64,000 bases of DNA from contig NZ_JARGNH010000002.1 in assembly GCF_029213205.1 (NCBI RefSeq), positions 62,001-126,000 of the forward strand, read 5' to 3'. The DNA is from Pseudooceanicola sp. Lineage in GTDB: Bacteria > Pseudomonadota > Alphaproteobacteria > Rhodobacterales > Rhodobacteraceae. Both the position numbers and the translations under genes were made by a program. Below the pieces are notes generated by a model. It made no database searches, had not been told where the DNA came from, and saw only the letters and a list, made by a program, of their open reading frames with translations. This document shows, in pieces, positions 38,671-46,502 of this stretch (its first letter is position 1; each line of letters starts with the position of its first letter).

Positions 38671-40455
38671 TTACTGCGATGTCAGCGTTATACCAGTCAG
38701 CTTGGCGGGTTCAATCTGTGGCCGCAGCCCCAGCAGCGGCGCCACCCGGCGGATCACCTCGGCGGCGACCGGCACCGAGGTCCATCCGGCGGTGCGGCGC
38801 GGTTGGCGGCCACTGGTTTCCACGGGCTCATCCAGGGTCAACACCAGCACATATTTCGGGTCGTTGGCCGGGAATATCGCGGCAAACGTGTTGATCACCT
38901 TATCCTCGTAGTAACCGCCCGACGGTTTTGGCTTGTCCGCGGTGCCGGTCTTGCCTGCCACTTGATAGCCCTCGACCTCGCCAAAACTGGCGGTGCCTTC
39001 GGTGACCACCTTGCGCAGCATCTGGGTGGCGATCCGTGCGGTGCTTTTCGACATCACCTGCGCGCCCTTGAGCGGGGTGTCACGCTTGATCAACGTCGGC
39101 CTCACCCGGATGCCGCCATTGGCGATGGTCGCATAGCCCGCGGCCAGGTGCAGCGGCGTCGAGCTCAGCCCGTGACCATAAGAGATGGTGACGCTGGACA
39201 GTTCGGTCCAGCGCGCCGGAATCAGCGGATTGCTGCCCGAGGCTTCGGACAATTCCACCGGGGACGGCTCAAGAAAGCCCAGCGATTTCAGGAACTCACG
39301 CTGGCGCAGATGGCCGATGGCCAGGGCCAGCTTGCCGCTGCCCCGGTTCGAGCTCTTGACGATGATCTGCTCCACCGACAGCTTGCCGTAATTCTTGTTG
39401 TGGAATTCACCGATCGTATAGCCGCCGACCTTGAGCGGCGGTGCGGTGTTGATTTCGGTCCGGGCATTGACCAGCCCCAGGTCGATGGCCTGCGCGGCGG
39501 CGAAAATCTTGAAGGTCGAGCCAAGCTCATAAAGCCCCTGGGCGGCGCGGTTGAACAGCGGGCTGTCGGCGGGATGGCCTTTCAGCGCCGGGGTGGGCCG
39601 ATCATTGGGATCGAAATCCGGCAGCGACACCAGCGAGATCACCTCACCCGTCTTGACATCCATCAGCACCGCCGCCGCACCCTTGGCGTTCATCAGTTTC
39701 ATGCCGCCATGCAGCACCCGTTCCACCGCCGCCTGCACCCCGAGGTCGAGTGACAGCACCAGCGGCTTGTCCGATTGCGCCGGATCGCGCAGCCTTGAAT
39801 CGAACTTGCGCTCGACCCCGGCGACACCGATCACTTCGGCCGAGGCGACGCCCTCTTCGCCAAAGCCATAGCCACCCATCACATGGGCGGCGATCCGACC
39901 GTTCGGGTAGAGCCGCATCTCGCGCGCGCCCAGCAACAGGCCGGGATCACCGATATCCATCACCGCTTGCTGCTGTTCCGGGCTCAGGCGTTTCTTGATC
40001 CACAGAAACTTGCGGCTCCCGGTGAAATCCCGTTCCAGCCGGGCGGCATCCAGATCGGGGAAAATCTGAGCCAATTCGCGGGCCGCGCGCTGCGGGTCGA
40101 TCATTTGGTGCGGATGCGCATAAAGCGCATGAGTTTCGATATTGGTTGCCAGAATACGGCCGTTGCGGTCAACGATATCGGCGCGCCCGGCCAGGATCGT
40201 CGCCCCGGCAGCCGAGGCGCGCGGCTCAGCCGGTTCCGAACTTGCCAGCGCGCCCATCCGGAAACCGATCAGGGTAAAGGCGCAAAAGAACATCGCCCCC
40301 AGCACCAGCAACCGCCCTTCGGCGCGGCTGCGGTCGCGGTCATGCATTTCTTCATGGCGCAGGCGCAGGTTTTCACGCTCGATCGCGTCGGGGTTTTCCC
40401 CCCGGGCGCGGGCTTGAATGATCCGGGCGAGCGGGCGCAGCGGGGTGCGGATCAT
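38671..40455 (-). CDS. ftsI: Septal transpeptidase FtsI (PBP3)
   Basis: A 594-residue class B penicillin-binding protein. One N-terminal transmembrane helix (about residues 50-70, LVLGAMFFCAFTLIGFRMG), a pedestal domain, and the transpeptidase domain with STFK (catalytic serine, ~residue 312), SSN (~367) and KTGT (~502). It cross-links septal peptidoglycan in the periplasm, working with FtsW. A basic cytoplasmic tail precedes the helix. ATGA overlap with ftsL. Confidence 0.97.
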   Translation of the reverse strand: MIRTPLRPLARIIQARARGENPDAIERENLRLRHEEMHDRDRSRAEGRLLVLGAMFFCAFTLIGFRMGALASSEPAEPRASAAGATILAGRADIVDRNGRILATNIETHALYAHPHQMIDPQRAARELAQIFPDLDAARLERDFTGSRKFLWIKKRLSPEQQQAVMDIGDPGLLLGAREMRLYPNGRIAAHVMGGYGFGEEGVASAEVIGVAGVERKFDSRLRDPAQSDKPLVLSLDLGVQAAVERVLHGGMKLMNAKGAAAVLMDVKTGEVISLVSLPDFDPNDRPTPALKGHPADSPLFNRAAQGLYELGSTFKIFAAAQAIDLGLVNARTEINTAPPLKVGGYTIGEFHNKNYGKLSVEQIIVKSSNRGSGKLALAIGHLRQREFLKSLGFLEPSPVELSEASGSNPLIPARWTELSSVTISYGHGLSSTPLHLAAGYATIANGGIRVRPTLIKRDTPLKGAQVMSKSTARIATQMLRKVVTEGTASFGEVEGYQVAGKTGTADKPKPSGGYYEDKVINTFAAIFPANDPKYVLVLTLDEPVETSGRQPRRTAGWTSVPVAAEVIRRVAPLLGLRPQIEPAKLTGITLTSQ

Positions 40456-40799
40456 TGGCTTGCCCCATCGCTGGAAACTTCGACCGGGGCGTTAAAGATG
40501 ATCTTGGAGTCTTCCTCGGGGAAAGCGACCTGATCGATACGTCCGAATTGATCGGGGCGCAGCGGCAGCAGCGCCAGCGAGCCAAAGTTGATCTCGGCCA
40601 GATCACGCAGCCGGTCGGGGCGGTTCAGATAGGCCCATTCGGCCTTGAGCATCGCCAGACGCGCCCTTGCATCGCCAATCTGCCTTTGGGCCTTTTCGGC
40701 GCGGGTCAGCACCCGCTGAGTCTCGTAATTCTCACGATAGGCCCAGAATGCCAGGCCGATAACTGCCAGGGCGGCCATCACATAAAGCAGGCTTTTCAT
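40452..40799 (-). CDS. ftsL: Cell division protein FtsL
   Basis: A 115-residue bitopic protein: one transmembrane helix at the very start ([18 protein letters not shown]) and a coiled-coil periplasmic part ([20 protein letters not shown], then [18 protein letters not shown]). It belongs to the FtsQLB activator. Identified by position between rsmH and ftsI plus the [10 protein letters not shown] segment, typical in this group. Both ends overlap neighbours by 4 bp. Confidence 0.93.
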   Translation of the reverse strand: MKSLLYVMAALAVIGLAFWAYRENYETQRVLTRAEKAQRQIGDARARLAMLKAEWAYLNRPDRLRDLAEINFGSLALLPLRPDQFGRIDQVAFPEEDSKIIFNAPVEVSSDGASQ

Positions 40800-41788
40800 G
40801 CTGATCCCCTCAATTGCGGCATTCCCAATGCCGATCTGTCCACCGGCCCTGCCGGGGCCTCCGTGCGTTGCGCCACCCGCAGCCGGGCCGAGCGCGCGCG
40901 TGGGTTCTGCGCCAATTCATCCTCATCCGCGCCGACCGCCTTGCGGGTCAGCACCTTAAAGCGCGGCGCGTCCTCTTCGGTTGCCGGGGCGTAGCGATTG
41001 GCCCGCCCGGCCCCGCCCGAACGCTGTTGCAGGAACCGTTTCACCATCCGGTCCTCGACCGAGTGAAAGGTCACCACCGCCAGCTTGCCGCCTGGCTTCA
41101 ATGCCCGTTCCGCCGCCTCAAGCCCGGCGGCCAGTTCGCCGTATTCGTCATTCACCGCGATGCGGATCGCCTGGAACGACCGGGTGGCGGGATGCGATTG
41201 GCCGGGCTTCGGGCGCGGCAGACAAGCGCTGACGATCTGCGCCAGATCCAGCGTGGTTTCCAACGGCTTGTCCGCGCGGGCCGCGACGATCGCCCGGGCG
41301 ATCCGTCGGCTGGCGCGCTCTTCACCATACAAATAGAGGATATCGGCCAATTCGACCTCGGAGGCGGTGTTGACCAGATCGGCGGCACTTGGCCCGCTGG
41401 CGCCCATCCGCATGTCCAGCGGCCCTTGCTTCATAAAGGAAAAGCCGCGCTCTGCGATATCGAGCTGCATGGAAGAGACCCCGAGATCGAGCACCACACC
41501 ATCCAGCAACCCGTCGCTGTAGGTGTCGAGCGCGGAAAACACGCCTTCGACCAGCTTCAGTCGGTCGCCGTAGTCATCCGCCCAATCCGCGGCCATCTTG
41601 AACACCATCGGATCGCGATCCACACCGATCACCGTGTCAGCCCCTGCCGCCAGCAATCCGCGGGAATAGCCCCCGGCCCCGAAGGTGCCGTCCAGCCAGG
41701 TCCCGGTCACCGGCGCAACCGCCCGAATGAGCGGACGCAGGAGGACAGGAATATGGGGCTGGTCGACCTTTGGCTCACCTTGCCCCAT
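40796..41788 (-). CDS. rsmH: 16S rRNA (cytosine-1402-N4) methyltransferase
   Basis: A 330-residue MraW/RsmH enzyme. [13 protein letters not shown] at the start, SAM site [45 protein letters not shown] and [15 protein letters not shown]. It modifies C1402 in the ribosomal P site. Starts 3 bp after the mraZ stop. Confidence 0.97.
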   Translation of the reverse strand: MGQGEPKVDQPHIPVLLRPLIRAVAPVTGTWLDGTFGAGGYSRGLLAAGADTVIGVDRDPMVFKMAADWADDYGDRLKLVEGVFSALDTYSDGLLDGVVLDLGVSSMQLDIAERGFSFMKQGPLDMRMGASGPSAADLVNTASEVELADILYLYGEERASRRIARAIVAARADKPLETTLDLAQIVSACLPRPKPGQSHPATRSFQAIRIAVNDEYGELAAGLEAAERALKPGGKLAVVTFHSVEDRMVKRFLQQRSGGAGRANRYAPATEEDAPRFKVLTRKAVGADEDELAQNPRARSARLRVAQRTEAPAGPVDRSALGMPQLRGSA

Positions 41789-41791
41789 GGC

Positions 41792-42337
41792 TCATTCCCG
41801 CGCATCCCGGCGCATACGCGCCTCCAGGATCTTGCGACCCTCTTCCAGCAACATCTCGGAATTGAAATCCTCGCCTTGTTCTTCGATGAAATCGTCCAAT
41901 GCAGCGCCATGGACGGCTTCGTAGGTGTCCGGGTTCCACATCTGGAAGGTCTCACCCAGACCCAGCGCCAGGATCGTCATCCCCTCGGCGAGGCCTAGCC
42001 GGTCACGCAGAAACTGCGGCATCACGATCCGGCCGGTGTCGTCGAGCGACAGGTCCTTGGTTTTGGTGATAAAGTCGCGCTGCGCCATCTTGCGGCTGAG
42101 CGAGCCCTTGGGCAGGGCGGCGACCAGCGCCTCATTCTCGGCCTGGCCATCGTATGTGTTGATCTCAAACCCGCCAGCGAGCTCGTCTCGGTAATTGATG
42201 ACCATGCGGGACGGTTGATCCGAGGACCAGTCGGCATCGCCAGACTCAAGCACCCGACGGAAATCGGCAGGGATCGAGATGCGCCCCTTTCCGTCCATCT
42301 TCAGATGGTGTTCACCTCTGAAACTTGCCTGGGCCAC
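41792..42337 (-). CDS. mraZ: Transcriptional regulator MraZ
   Basis: A 181-residue AbrB-like DNA-binding protein, first gene of the dcw cluster. Two MraZ repeats: HHLKMDGKGRISIPADFRRV and DLSLDDTGRIVMPQFLRDRL, both with the DxxGRxxxP core. In E. coli MraZ represses its own operon through repeated TGGGN boxes. The start is GTG 42337 with AGAGGAACGG upstream. The C-terminal ~40 residues (EEQGEDFNSEMLLEEGRKIL) extend past the usual domain. A long leader with a terminator lies upstream, so mraZ expression is probably set by read-through. Confidence 0.95.
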   Translation of the reverse strand: MAQASFRGEHHLKMDGKGRISIPADFRRVLESGDADWSSDQPSRMVINYRDELAGGFEINTYDGQAENEALVAALPKGSLSRKMAQRDFITKTKDLSLDDTGRIVMPQFLRDRLGLAEGMTILALGLGETFQMWNPDTYEAVHGAALDDFIEEQGEDFNSEMLLEEGRKILEARMRRDARE

Positions 42338-42393
42338 TGCGTTCGACCGTTCCTCTTGCCCCCCTTGAAGTGATTTCCCTTTTGGGGGACCCT

Positions 42394-42441
42394 AAAACGG
42401 AAAACGGCGGATAGGTGCTGCTGCCACTGCCCTATCCGCCG
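42394..42441 (-). terminator. Terminator hairpin in the dcw leader
   Basis: A perfect 11-bp stem (CGGCGGATAGG / CCTATCCGCCG; 42405-42415 with 42431-42441), 15-nt loop, followed in the minus direction by TTTTCCGTTTT. It lies about 70 bp before the mraZ start codon, so transcripts from the upstream promoter can end here instead of entering mraZ. Confidence 0.85.
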
Positions 42442-42615
42442 CCCTCGTCCCGTCTCCGGGGTTGGTCCGTTTGCGCGTAGCCACCTGGGGGGATGTCTGC
42501 TGCGCCGCACGCCACGGAACTCTTCTTTTTACGAGGAAGGGGGTATGCCTGTATGAACACTGCCTCTAGGGAAGTTTTTCGGGGTCATTTGTCTGCCGCC
42601 CCGTCTCCCGTCCTC
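42395..42615 (-). ncRNA. upsM: UpsM-like small RNA from the dcw 5' leader
   Basis: In Rhodobacter sphaeroides the dcw cluster has an unusually long leader (roughly 270 nt) from which the abundant sRNA UpsM (about 200 nt) arises by premature termination before mraZ. Here the layout is the same: promoter-like boxes at 42622-42652, no coding region, an intrinsic terminator at 42394-42441 and mraZ 57 bp beyond. The 5' end is estimated from the promoter, about 278 nt before mraZ. The call rests on position and structure; I could not align it to UpsM itself. Confidence 0.65.
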
Positions 42616-42621
42616 TGTCAC

Positions 42622-42652
42622 TATGTATTCCATGGGATTTACTGGGTGACAA
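42622..42652 (-). promoter_or_regulatory. Candidate dcw leader promoter with TGGGN pair
   Basis: On the minus strand TTGTCA (42647-42652) and TACATA (42622-42627) could be -35 and -10 boxes with a 19-nt spacer. Within the spacer the plus strand reads TGGGATTTACTGGGT (42634-42648), two TGGGN units 5 nt apart, the spacing of E. coli MraZ boxes. Box match is moderate. Confidence 0.4.
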
Positions 42653-42783
42653 CGGTTTTCTTTGGGAGATCAGGGGAAACAGGGGAAATCCGGGGATAGC
42701 GATCCATGGCAAACAGCGGCCAATTCCGGCTTATATGGATGGCGTTTGAAGGCAGAACGCTACATGTAGTTGCAAATCGGCAT

Positions 42784-42819
42784 TCCCAGGCCATTCCCAA
42801 GAAAGGCCAAGCATTCCCA
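42784..42819 (-). promoter_or_regulatory. MraZ-box-like TGGGA array
   Basis: On the minus strand TGGGA occurs at 42819-42815, 42799-42795 and 42788-42784, with a degenerate TGGCC at 42809-42805. Unit starts are 10, 10 and 11 bp apart, i.e. 5-nt spacers (6 for the last), as in known MraZ operators. It is about 450 bp upstream of mraZ; a TATAAG box lies downstream at 42730-42735. Confidence 0.55.
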
Positions 42820-42883
42820 AAATATTGTGGTTTGAGTGGTCGCAGCGGCTGAAAATCGACCTGTCGCCCCCGGTTTTCAGACC

Positions 42884-42922
42884 GAATCCGGCCGAATCCG
42901 GCGAATCACGCGGCCGTGATTC
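42884..42922. promoter_or_regulatory. Cluster of four GANTC sites
   Basis: GAATC at 42884, 42894 and 42903 and GATTC at 42918, the last two in a perfect 8-bp inverted repeat (GAATCACG / CGTGATTC). GANTC is the target of the cell-cycle methylase CcrM in alphaproteobacteria. The first two are in tandem GAATCCGGC repeats. The rest of 42923-43016 shows nothing. Confidence 0.5.
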
Positions 42923-43016
42923 GTCCGCGAACGGCGGGATCAGGCCGGGCACCGGGGGTGTGACTGGAAAATCCCCTGCAATCCCAGCCAACCGGAGAGT
43001 CAGCGGTTGCGCCGGA

Positions 43017-43061
43017 TTTCCGGGGCCAAAGCGGCGGTCTTTGCCATCTTGGCCCCGGAAA
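43017..43061. terminator. Long perfect hairpin after mrp
   Basis: A 13-bp perfect stem (TTTCCGGGGCCAA 43017-43029 / TTGGCCCCGGAAA 43049-43061) with a 19-nt loop, 48 bp past the mrp stop. AAA/TTT flanks let it work as a terminator in either direction. Confidence 0.6.
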
Positions 43062-43108
43062 GGACGATAATCAGCCGGATGAGCGCCGGGCGTGCAGGAC
43101 GCGCCGGG

Positions 43109-44182
43109 TCAGGCTATGCCGCCCTGCACCAGCCGTTCGGCCAGTCGCGCATAGGCCTCGGCCATCGGCCCGTCGCCTGCCGCAATCGGGGTGCCAGCAT
43201 CCCCGGCCAGTCTTGTGTCCAGGTCGAGCGGCAGTTCGCCCAGGAACGGCACCCCGATCCGCGCCGCCTCGGCCGCCACGCCGCCCTGACCAAAGGGATG
43301 GGATTCATGGCCGCAGTTCGGGCAGGTAAAGCTGGCCATGTTCTCGATCAGCCCCAGAACCGGGGTGTTCAGCGTATTGAACATGTCGATCGCCTTGCGG
43401 GCGTCGATCAATGCCACGTCCTGCGGCGTCGACACCACCAGCGCCCCGGTCATCTGGGTGCGTTGGCACAGGGTCAGCTGCACATCACCGGTGCCCGGCG
43501 GCAGATCGACGATCAGCACGTCCAGCTTGCCCCAGGCCACCTGCCCCAGCATCTGCTGCAACGCCCCCATCAGCATCGGACCACGCCAGACCACCGCCTT
43601 GCCCTCCTCCATCATCAGTCCGATCGACATCAGGGTGACGCCATGGGCATGCAGCGGCTCGATGATCTTGCCATCGGGCGAGGCCGGACGTTTGTTCACC
43701 CCCATCATCTTGGGCTGCGACGGCCCATAGATATCGGCATCAAGCAACCCGACCCGGCGCCCGGCCCGCGCCAGCGCCACGGCGAGGTTGGCGCTGACCG
43801 TCGATTTGCCGACGCCGCCCTTGCCCGAGGCGACGGCCAGAATACGATCCACCCCCGAAGGCCGTGTCGGTCCTGCCTGCGGAGTCGGGTGGCCGCCGAT
43901 CTTGAGGCTGGGCGGCGGGGCTTTCGCCGCTGCGGGCCCATGCGCGGTCAGGGCGACCACCACGGCGCTGACCCCGTCCAGCGACAGCACCGCCCGCTCC
44001 GCCGCCGCACGCAGCGGTTCCATCTGCGCCGCGAGTCCGGGCGACGGCGCCTCGATCACGAACCGCACTTTGTCGCCCTCTATACTCAACGCCCGGACCA
44101 TGCCGCTGGCGGTCAGGTCGCCGCCGGTCGGCAGCTCGATTTTCGATAACGTGGCGTAAATCTCGTCTTTGGTGATCGTCAT
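43109..44182 (-). CDS. mrp: Mrp/NBP35-type iron-sulfur cluster carrier ATPase
   Basis: A 357-residue P-loop NTPase (ApbC/Mrp). N-terminal MIP18-like domain (residues ~1-85), a proline-rich linker, then the deviant Walker [10 protein letters not shown] at 120-128, [35 protein letters not shown] and the cluster-binding CPNC near residue 287. It carries 4Fe-4S clusters to apoproteins in the cytoplasm. It is upstream of the dcw leader on the same strand, with a strong hairpin between. Confidence 0.95.
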   Translation of the reverse strand: MTITKDEIYATLSKIELPTGGDLTASGMVRALSIEGDKVRFVIEAPSPGLAAQMEPLRAAAERAVLSLDGVSAVVVALTAHGPAAAKAPPPSLKIGGHPTPQAGPTRPSGVDRILAVASGKGGVGKSTVSANLAVALARAGRRVGLLDADIYGPSQPKMMGVNKRPASPDGKIIEPLHAHGVTLMSIGLMMEEGKAVVWRGPMLMGALQQMLGQVAWGKLDVLIVDLPPGTGDVQLTLCQRTQMTGALVVSTPQDVALIDARKAIDMFNTLNTPVLGLIENMASFTCPNCGHESHPFGQGGVAAEAARIGVPFLGELPLDLDTRLAGDAGTPIAAGDGPMAEAYARLAERLVQGGIA

Positions 44183-44417
44183 GATCCCTCACTCAGCAGT
44201 TCACAGGCCGGATGCTCAAGATCGCGGCAATTTCCAAACAGAACTGAAAAAACTCAACGTTTTCAATTGCCGTTAGGTCAACACTTCATATGCAATTGCT
44301 GCATAGCAGCATTGCCGAACCGGGCATTGTGCAGGTGCAGCATTAGCGTATCTTTAGATCAACAGACGCCGCAGAGCCAAGGGGTTCACCAGCGGCAGAC
44401 GATGAAAGGCAAAGACA

Positions 44418-44636
44418 ATGACCATGTTGACCGACACCCACGCAGGCGCAACCCATAGTTCGGGTTTGTTCAGCCGCGTGATCGCAACCATTTCGACCCG
44501 GCTGCACAACTACGCCGCCTACCGGCGCAACCTGGCCGAGCTTGCGGTCCTGTCTGACCGCGACCTGAAAGACATTGGTGCCAATCGTTCGATGATCCGG
44601 TCGATGGCCCACGAGGCGGCTTACCGCCCGGTGTAA
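44418..44636 (+). CDS. DUF1127 small basic protein (CcaF1-like)
   Basis: A 72-residue protein with the DUF1127 core LAVLSDRDLKDIGANRSMIR. In R. sphaeroides a DUF1127 protein of this size (CcaF1) precedes the CcsR RNAs on one stress-induced transcript and binds RNA, modulating RNA maturation and turnover. The same order is seen here: three hairpin-pair RNAs start 10 bp after the stop. An AAAGG site precedes ATG 44418 (a second ATG is two codons on). A TATCTT box at 44349-44354 could be the -10 of an alternative-sigma promoter; the -35 is not clear. Confidence 0.88.
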   Translation: MTMLTDTHAGATHSSGLFSRVIATISTRLHNYAAYRRNLAELAVLSDRDLKDIGANRSMIRSMAHEAAYRPV

Positions 44637-44646
44637 TTTCCGAGAT

Positions 44647-44718
44647 CAGATGGCCCTCTCCTCCTCCCTGGGTCTTCTGTGAACTAGCGGCAGCGCGATC
44701 CTCCCTCAGCGCTGCCGC
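44647..44718 (+). ncRNA. CcsR / cuckoo-type RNA unit 1
   Basis: Two hairpins joined by 7 nt. Hairpin A (44647-44679): imperfect 10-bp stem, loop with TCTCCTCCTCCCT. Hairpin B (44687-44718): perfect GCGGCAGCGC/GCGCTGCCGC stem, loop with the reduced CCTCCC. Such CU-rich loops mimic the anti-Shine-Dalgarno and define the CcsR family. An extra stem (CGGGGC/GCCCCG, 44729-44748) lies before the next unit. Confidence 0.82.
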
Positions 44719-44754
44719 CTCTTCTCCCCGGGGCTGGGTTACGCCCCGCGAATT

Positions 44755-44827
44755 CGCCAACCTCTCCTCCTCCCTGGTTGGCGTCTGCAAGGCCGACAGT
44801 GTCTCTCCTCCTCCCTGACACTGTCGG
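44755..44827 (+). ncRNA. CcsR / cuckoo-type RNA unit 2
   Basis: Hairpin A (44755-44783): perfect CGCCAACC/GGTTGGCG stem. Hairpin B (44793-44827): perfect 11-bp CCGACAGTGTC/GACACTGTCGG stem. Both loops are the identical 13-mer TCTCCTCCTCCCT; linker is 9 nt. Stem sequences are unrelated to those of the other units but fully paired, which supports conserved RNA structure. Confidence 0.86.
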
Positions 44828-44865
44828 TTCTGCCAGACATAGGGCCCGCAAGGACCCAAACTGAT

Positions 44866-44940
44866 CGGCCGCTCTCTCCTCCTCCCTGAGCGTCCGTAAA
44901 ATGAACGGCGGCGCCTCTCCTCCTCCCTGGCGTCGCCGTT
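44866..44940 (+). ncRNA. CcsR / cuckoo-type RNA unit 3
   Basis: Hairpin A (44866-44896): CGGCCGCTC/GAGCGTCCG with one mismatch. Hairpin B (44904-44940): 12-bp AACGGCGGCGCC/GGCGTCGCCGTT with one G-U pair. Both loops are TCTCCTCCTCCCT; linker 7 nt. The last hairpin doubles as a terminator. Confidence 0.86.
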
Positions 44941-44947
44941 TTCTTTT
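44904..44947 (+). terminator. Terminator of the DUF1127-CcsR transcript
   Basis: The second hairpin of unit 3 is followed at once by TTTTCTTTT (44939-44947), giving a classic intrinsic terminator. From here to 45075 nothing else is seen. Confidence 0.85.
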
Positions 44948-45075
44948 GCCCCCTTCAGACAATGCAAAACGCCGCGCACCGGTCAGCCGGGCACGGGTCT
45001 GCGGCGCTTGGCGCCGATAAATCAGGAATGACCGCGCCGCCCGGTCACGGGCCACGCGGTTCTAATGGTTGGAAC

Positions 45076-46113
45076 TCAGATGGCGTCGGCGGTTTGCACC
45101 AGGGTCTTGCCCAGATTGCCGCCCGCCATCATGTCGATATAGGACTCCGGCGCGATTTCGATGCCGCGACGAATATCCTCGCGGTAGGTGATCTGCCCGG
45201 CCCGATACCAGGCTGACATTTCGCGCAGGAACTGGTCGAAATGGCTGTCGACAAAATTGCCCACCGACAATTCATGCACGGTGACATTGCGTTCGGCCCG
45301 CAGAGCAGCCGAACGTTCCATAATCGCCACCTTACCCAGCGCCGATTTGCCCTCAGGCCGTTCGCCGATCAGTCCGCAAATCGTCATGCGAGCGTTCTGG
45401 TTGAACAATGCCGATGTCGCATCGAACAGGGCGCCGCCGACATTCTCATAATAGACGTCGACCCCGTCCGGGCAGGCAGCGGCCAGATCCTCGGCCAGAG
45501 TTGGCGACAGATGCGACACGCAGGCGTCATAGCGCAGCTCGTCAACCGCAACCCGCAGCTTTTCCGGCCGACCGGCGATGCCGACGGCGCGGCAGCCCTG
45601 GACCTTGGCAATCTGGCCGACGATCTGCCCGACGCCGCCGGTGGCTGCCGAAACCACCACGGTTTCACCCGGTTTCGGCTGACATTGCACCATCAGCCCG
45701 GCATAGGCGGTCAGCCCGTTCATCCCCAGCACCCCCAGCGCTGTCGACACCGGGCCGAGATCCGGGTCAATCTTGCGAGTCTTCATGTAGGGATGCTCGG
45801 GAATGCCCTCGCCGATCAGCCCGTATTCGGCCCAACCGTTCAGGCAATGCACATAATCGCCCACGGCCCAGGCCGGGCTATTGCTTTCGATCACCTGCGC
45901 AACGGTGCGGGCATGGCAAAGCTCGCCCGGCTTTTCCAGCCCGCGCACCCGATAGCCCCATTGGTAGGGATCGAGCGAGATATAGAGCGTGCGGGTCAGC
46001 GCCTGGCCCGGTCCCGGCTGCGGAATCGGCGCCTCGTTGAAGTTGAAATTCGCAGGCACCGGCGTCTCGCGCACCGGCACCTCTGACAGGGTCCAAAAGC
46101 GATTCGTTTCCAT
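45076..46113 (-). CDS. NADP-dependent oxidoreductase (zinc-free MDR family)
   Basis: A 345-residue medium-chain reductase like leukotriene B4 12-hydroxydehydrogenase or CurA. N-terminal YISLDPYQWGYRVRG, mid-protein LGVLGMNGLTAYAGL, nucleotide site VVVSAATGGVGQIVGQIAK, NADP loop GIAGRPEKLRVAVDELRYDA and YYENVGGALFDA. The zinc-binding cysteines of alcohol dehydrogenases are absent. It likely reduces the double bond of enones or aldehydes. It is divergent from glpD with a 389-bp region between. Confidence 0.92.
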   Translation of the reverse strand: METNRFWTLSEVPVRETPVPANFNFNEAPIPQPGPGQALTRTLYISLDPYQWGYRVRGLEKPGELCHARTVAQVIESNSPAWAVGDYVHCLNGWAEYGLIGEGIPEHPYMKTRKIDPDLGPVSTALGVLGMNGLTAYAGLMVQCQPKPGETVVVSAATGGVGQIVGQIAKVQGCRAVGIAGRPEKLRVAVDELRYDACVSHLSPTLAEDLAAACPDGVDVYYENVGGALFDATSALFNQNARMTICGLIGERPEGKSALGKVAIMERSAALRAERNVTVHELSVGNFVDSHFDQFLREMSAWYRAGQITYREDIRRGIEIAPESYIDMMAGGNLGKTLVQTADAI

Positions 46114-46401
46114 TGCACGTTCCTCCCGAGGATGCTGGTGCCACTTCGCGGTCGGATCTCTCTAGCACGATCTGACGCCCCGCCCCACGCTGGCGGCGAA
46201 GTCAGCGGATACTTGAAATCCCTTCGATTTGGACCGGACGGAAACCAGAGCACAGCGGCAGATGCGCGAGTCGCACCGAATTCGCAAACCTGTTCGATTC
46301 GCTTTGGCAGTTTTCGCGACGATGCAGAGTTTTTCTGCCCAGCCAGGGCAATCCGCGCCGTTTCGAGATCAATGCGCCCGAAACTTTCGTGAATGAATGC
46401 G

Positions 46402-46449
46402 TATACTTACCAAAACCGAACTCAAACGAAAACAAACTTCTTTTCGTTT
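46402..46449 (+). promoter_or_regulatory. glpD promoter and GlpR-like operator
   Basis: A -10-like TATACT at 46402-46407 is followed by a perfect 9-bp inverted repeat AAACGAAAA (46424-46432) / TTTTCGTTT (46441-46449), 8-nt spacer. DeoR-type GlpR repressors bind repeats with CGAA/TTCG cores. Placement just past the start of transcription suits repression. The rest of the 389-bp gap 46114-46502 shows no gene; no glpR lies in the window. Confidence 0.6.
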
Positions 46450-46502
46450 TACCCAAAATTCACTACAAATCGCACAACATCGCGCTTCGAGGAGAGGGCT
46501 GC

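Noticed and set aside
42639-42707. Short leader-peptide frame (22 codons, ATG at 42707, minus strand)
   Set aside because: No ribosome-binding site, no run of regulatory codons, and it lies upstream of the favoured transcription start.
42338-42850. RNase P RNA, SRP RNA or 6S RNA in the mraZ leader
   Set aside because: The universal RNase P core (GAGGAAAGTCC) and the SRP core (GGAAGG-AGCAGCC type) are absent, and no 6S-like long bubble could be drawn. The UpsM-type leader fits better.
42731-42991. 86-codon minus-strand frame overlapping the TGGGA array and GANTC cluster
   Set aside because: No recognisable protein features or ribosome-binding site; the sequence is better explained as regulatory DNA.
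44641-44940. CRISPR array or simple direct repeats
   Set aside because: The repeated unit is a loop within differing, self-complementary stems and spacing is irregular; this is a family of hairpin RNAs, not CRISPR.
46389-46502. Longer GlpD start at ATG 46389
   Set aside because: The added segment overlaps the inverted-repeat operator and has no ribosome-binding site, while GTG 46503 has an excellent one.
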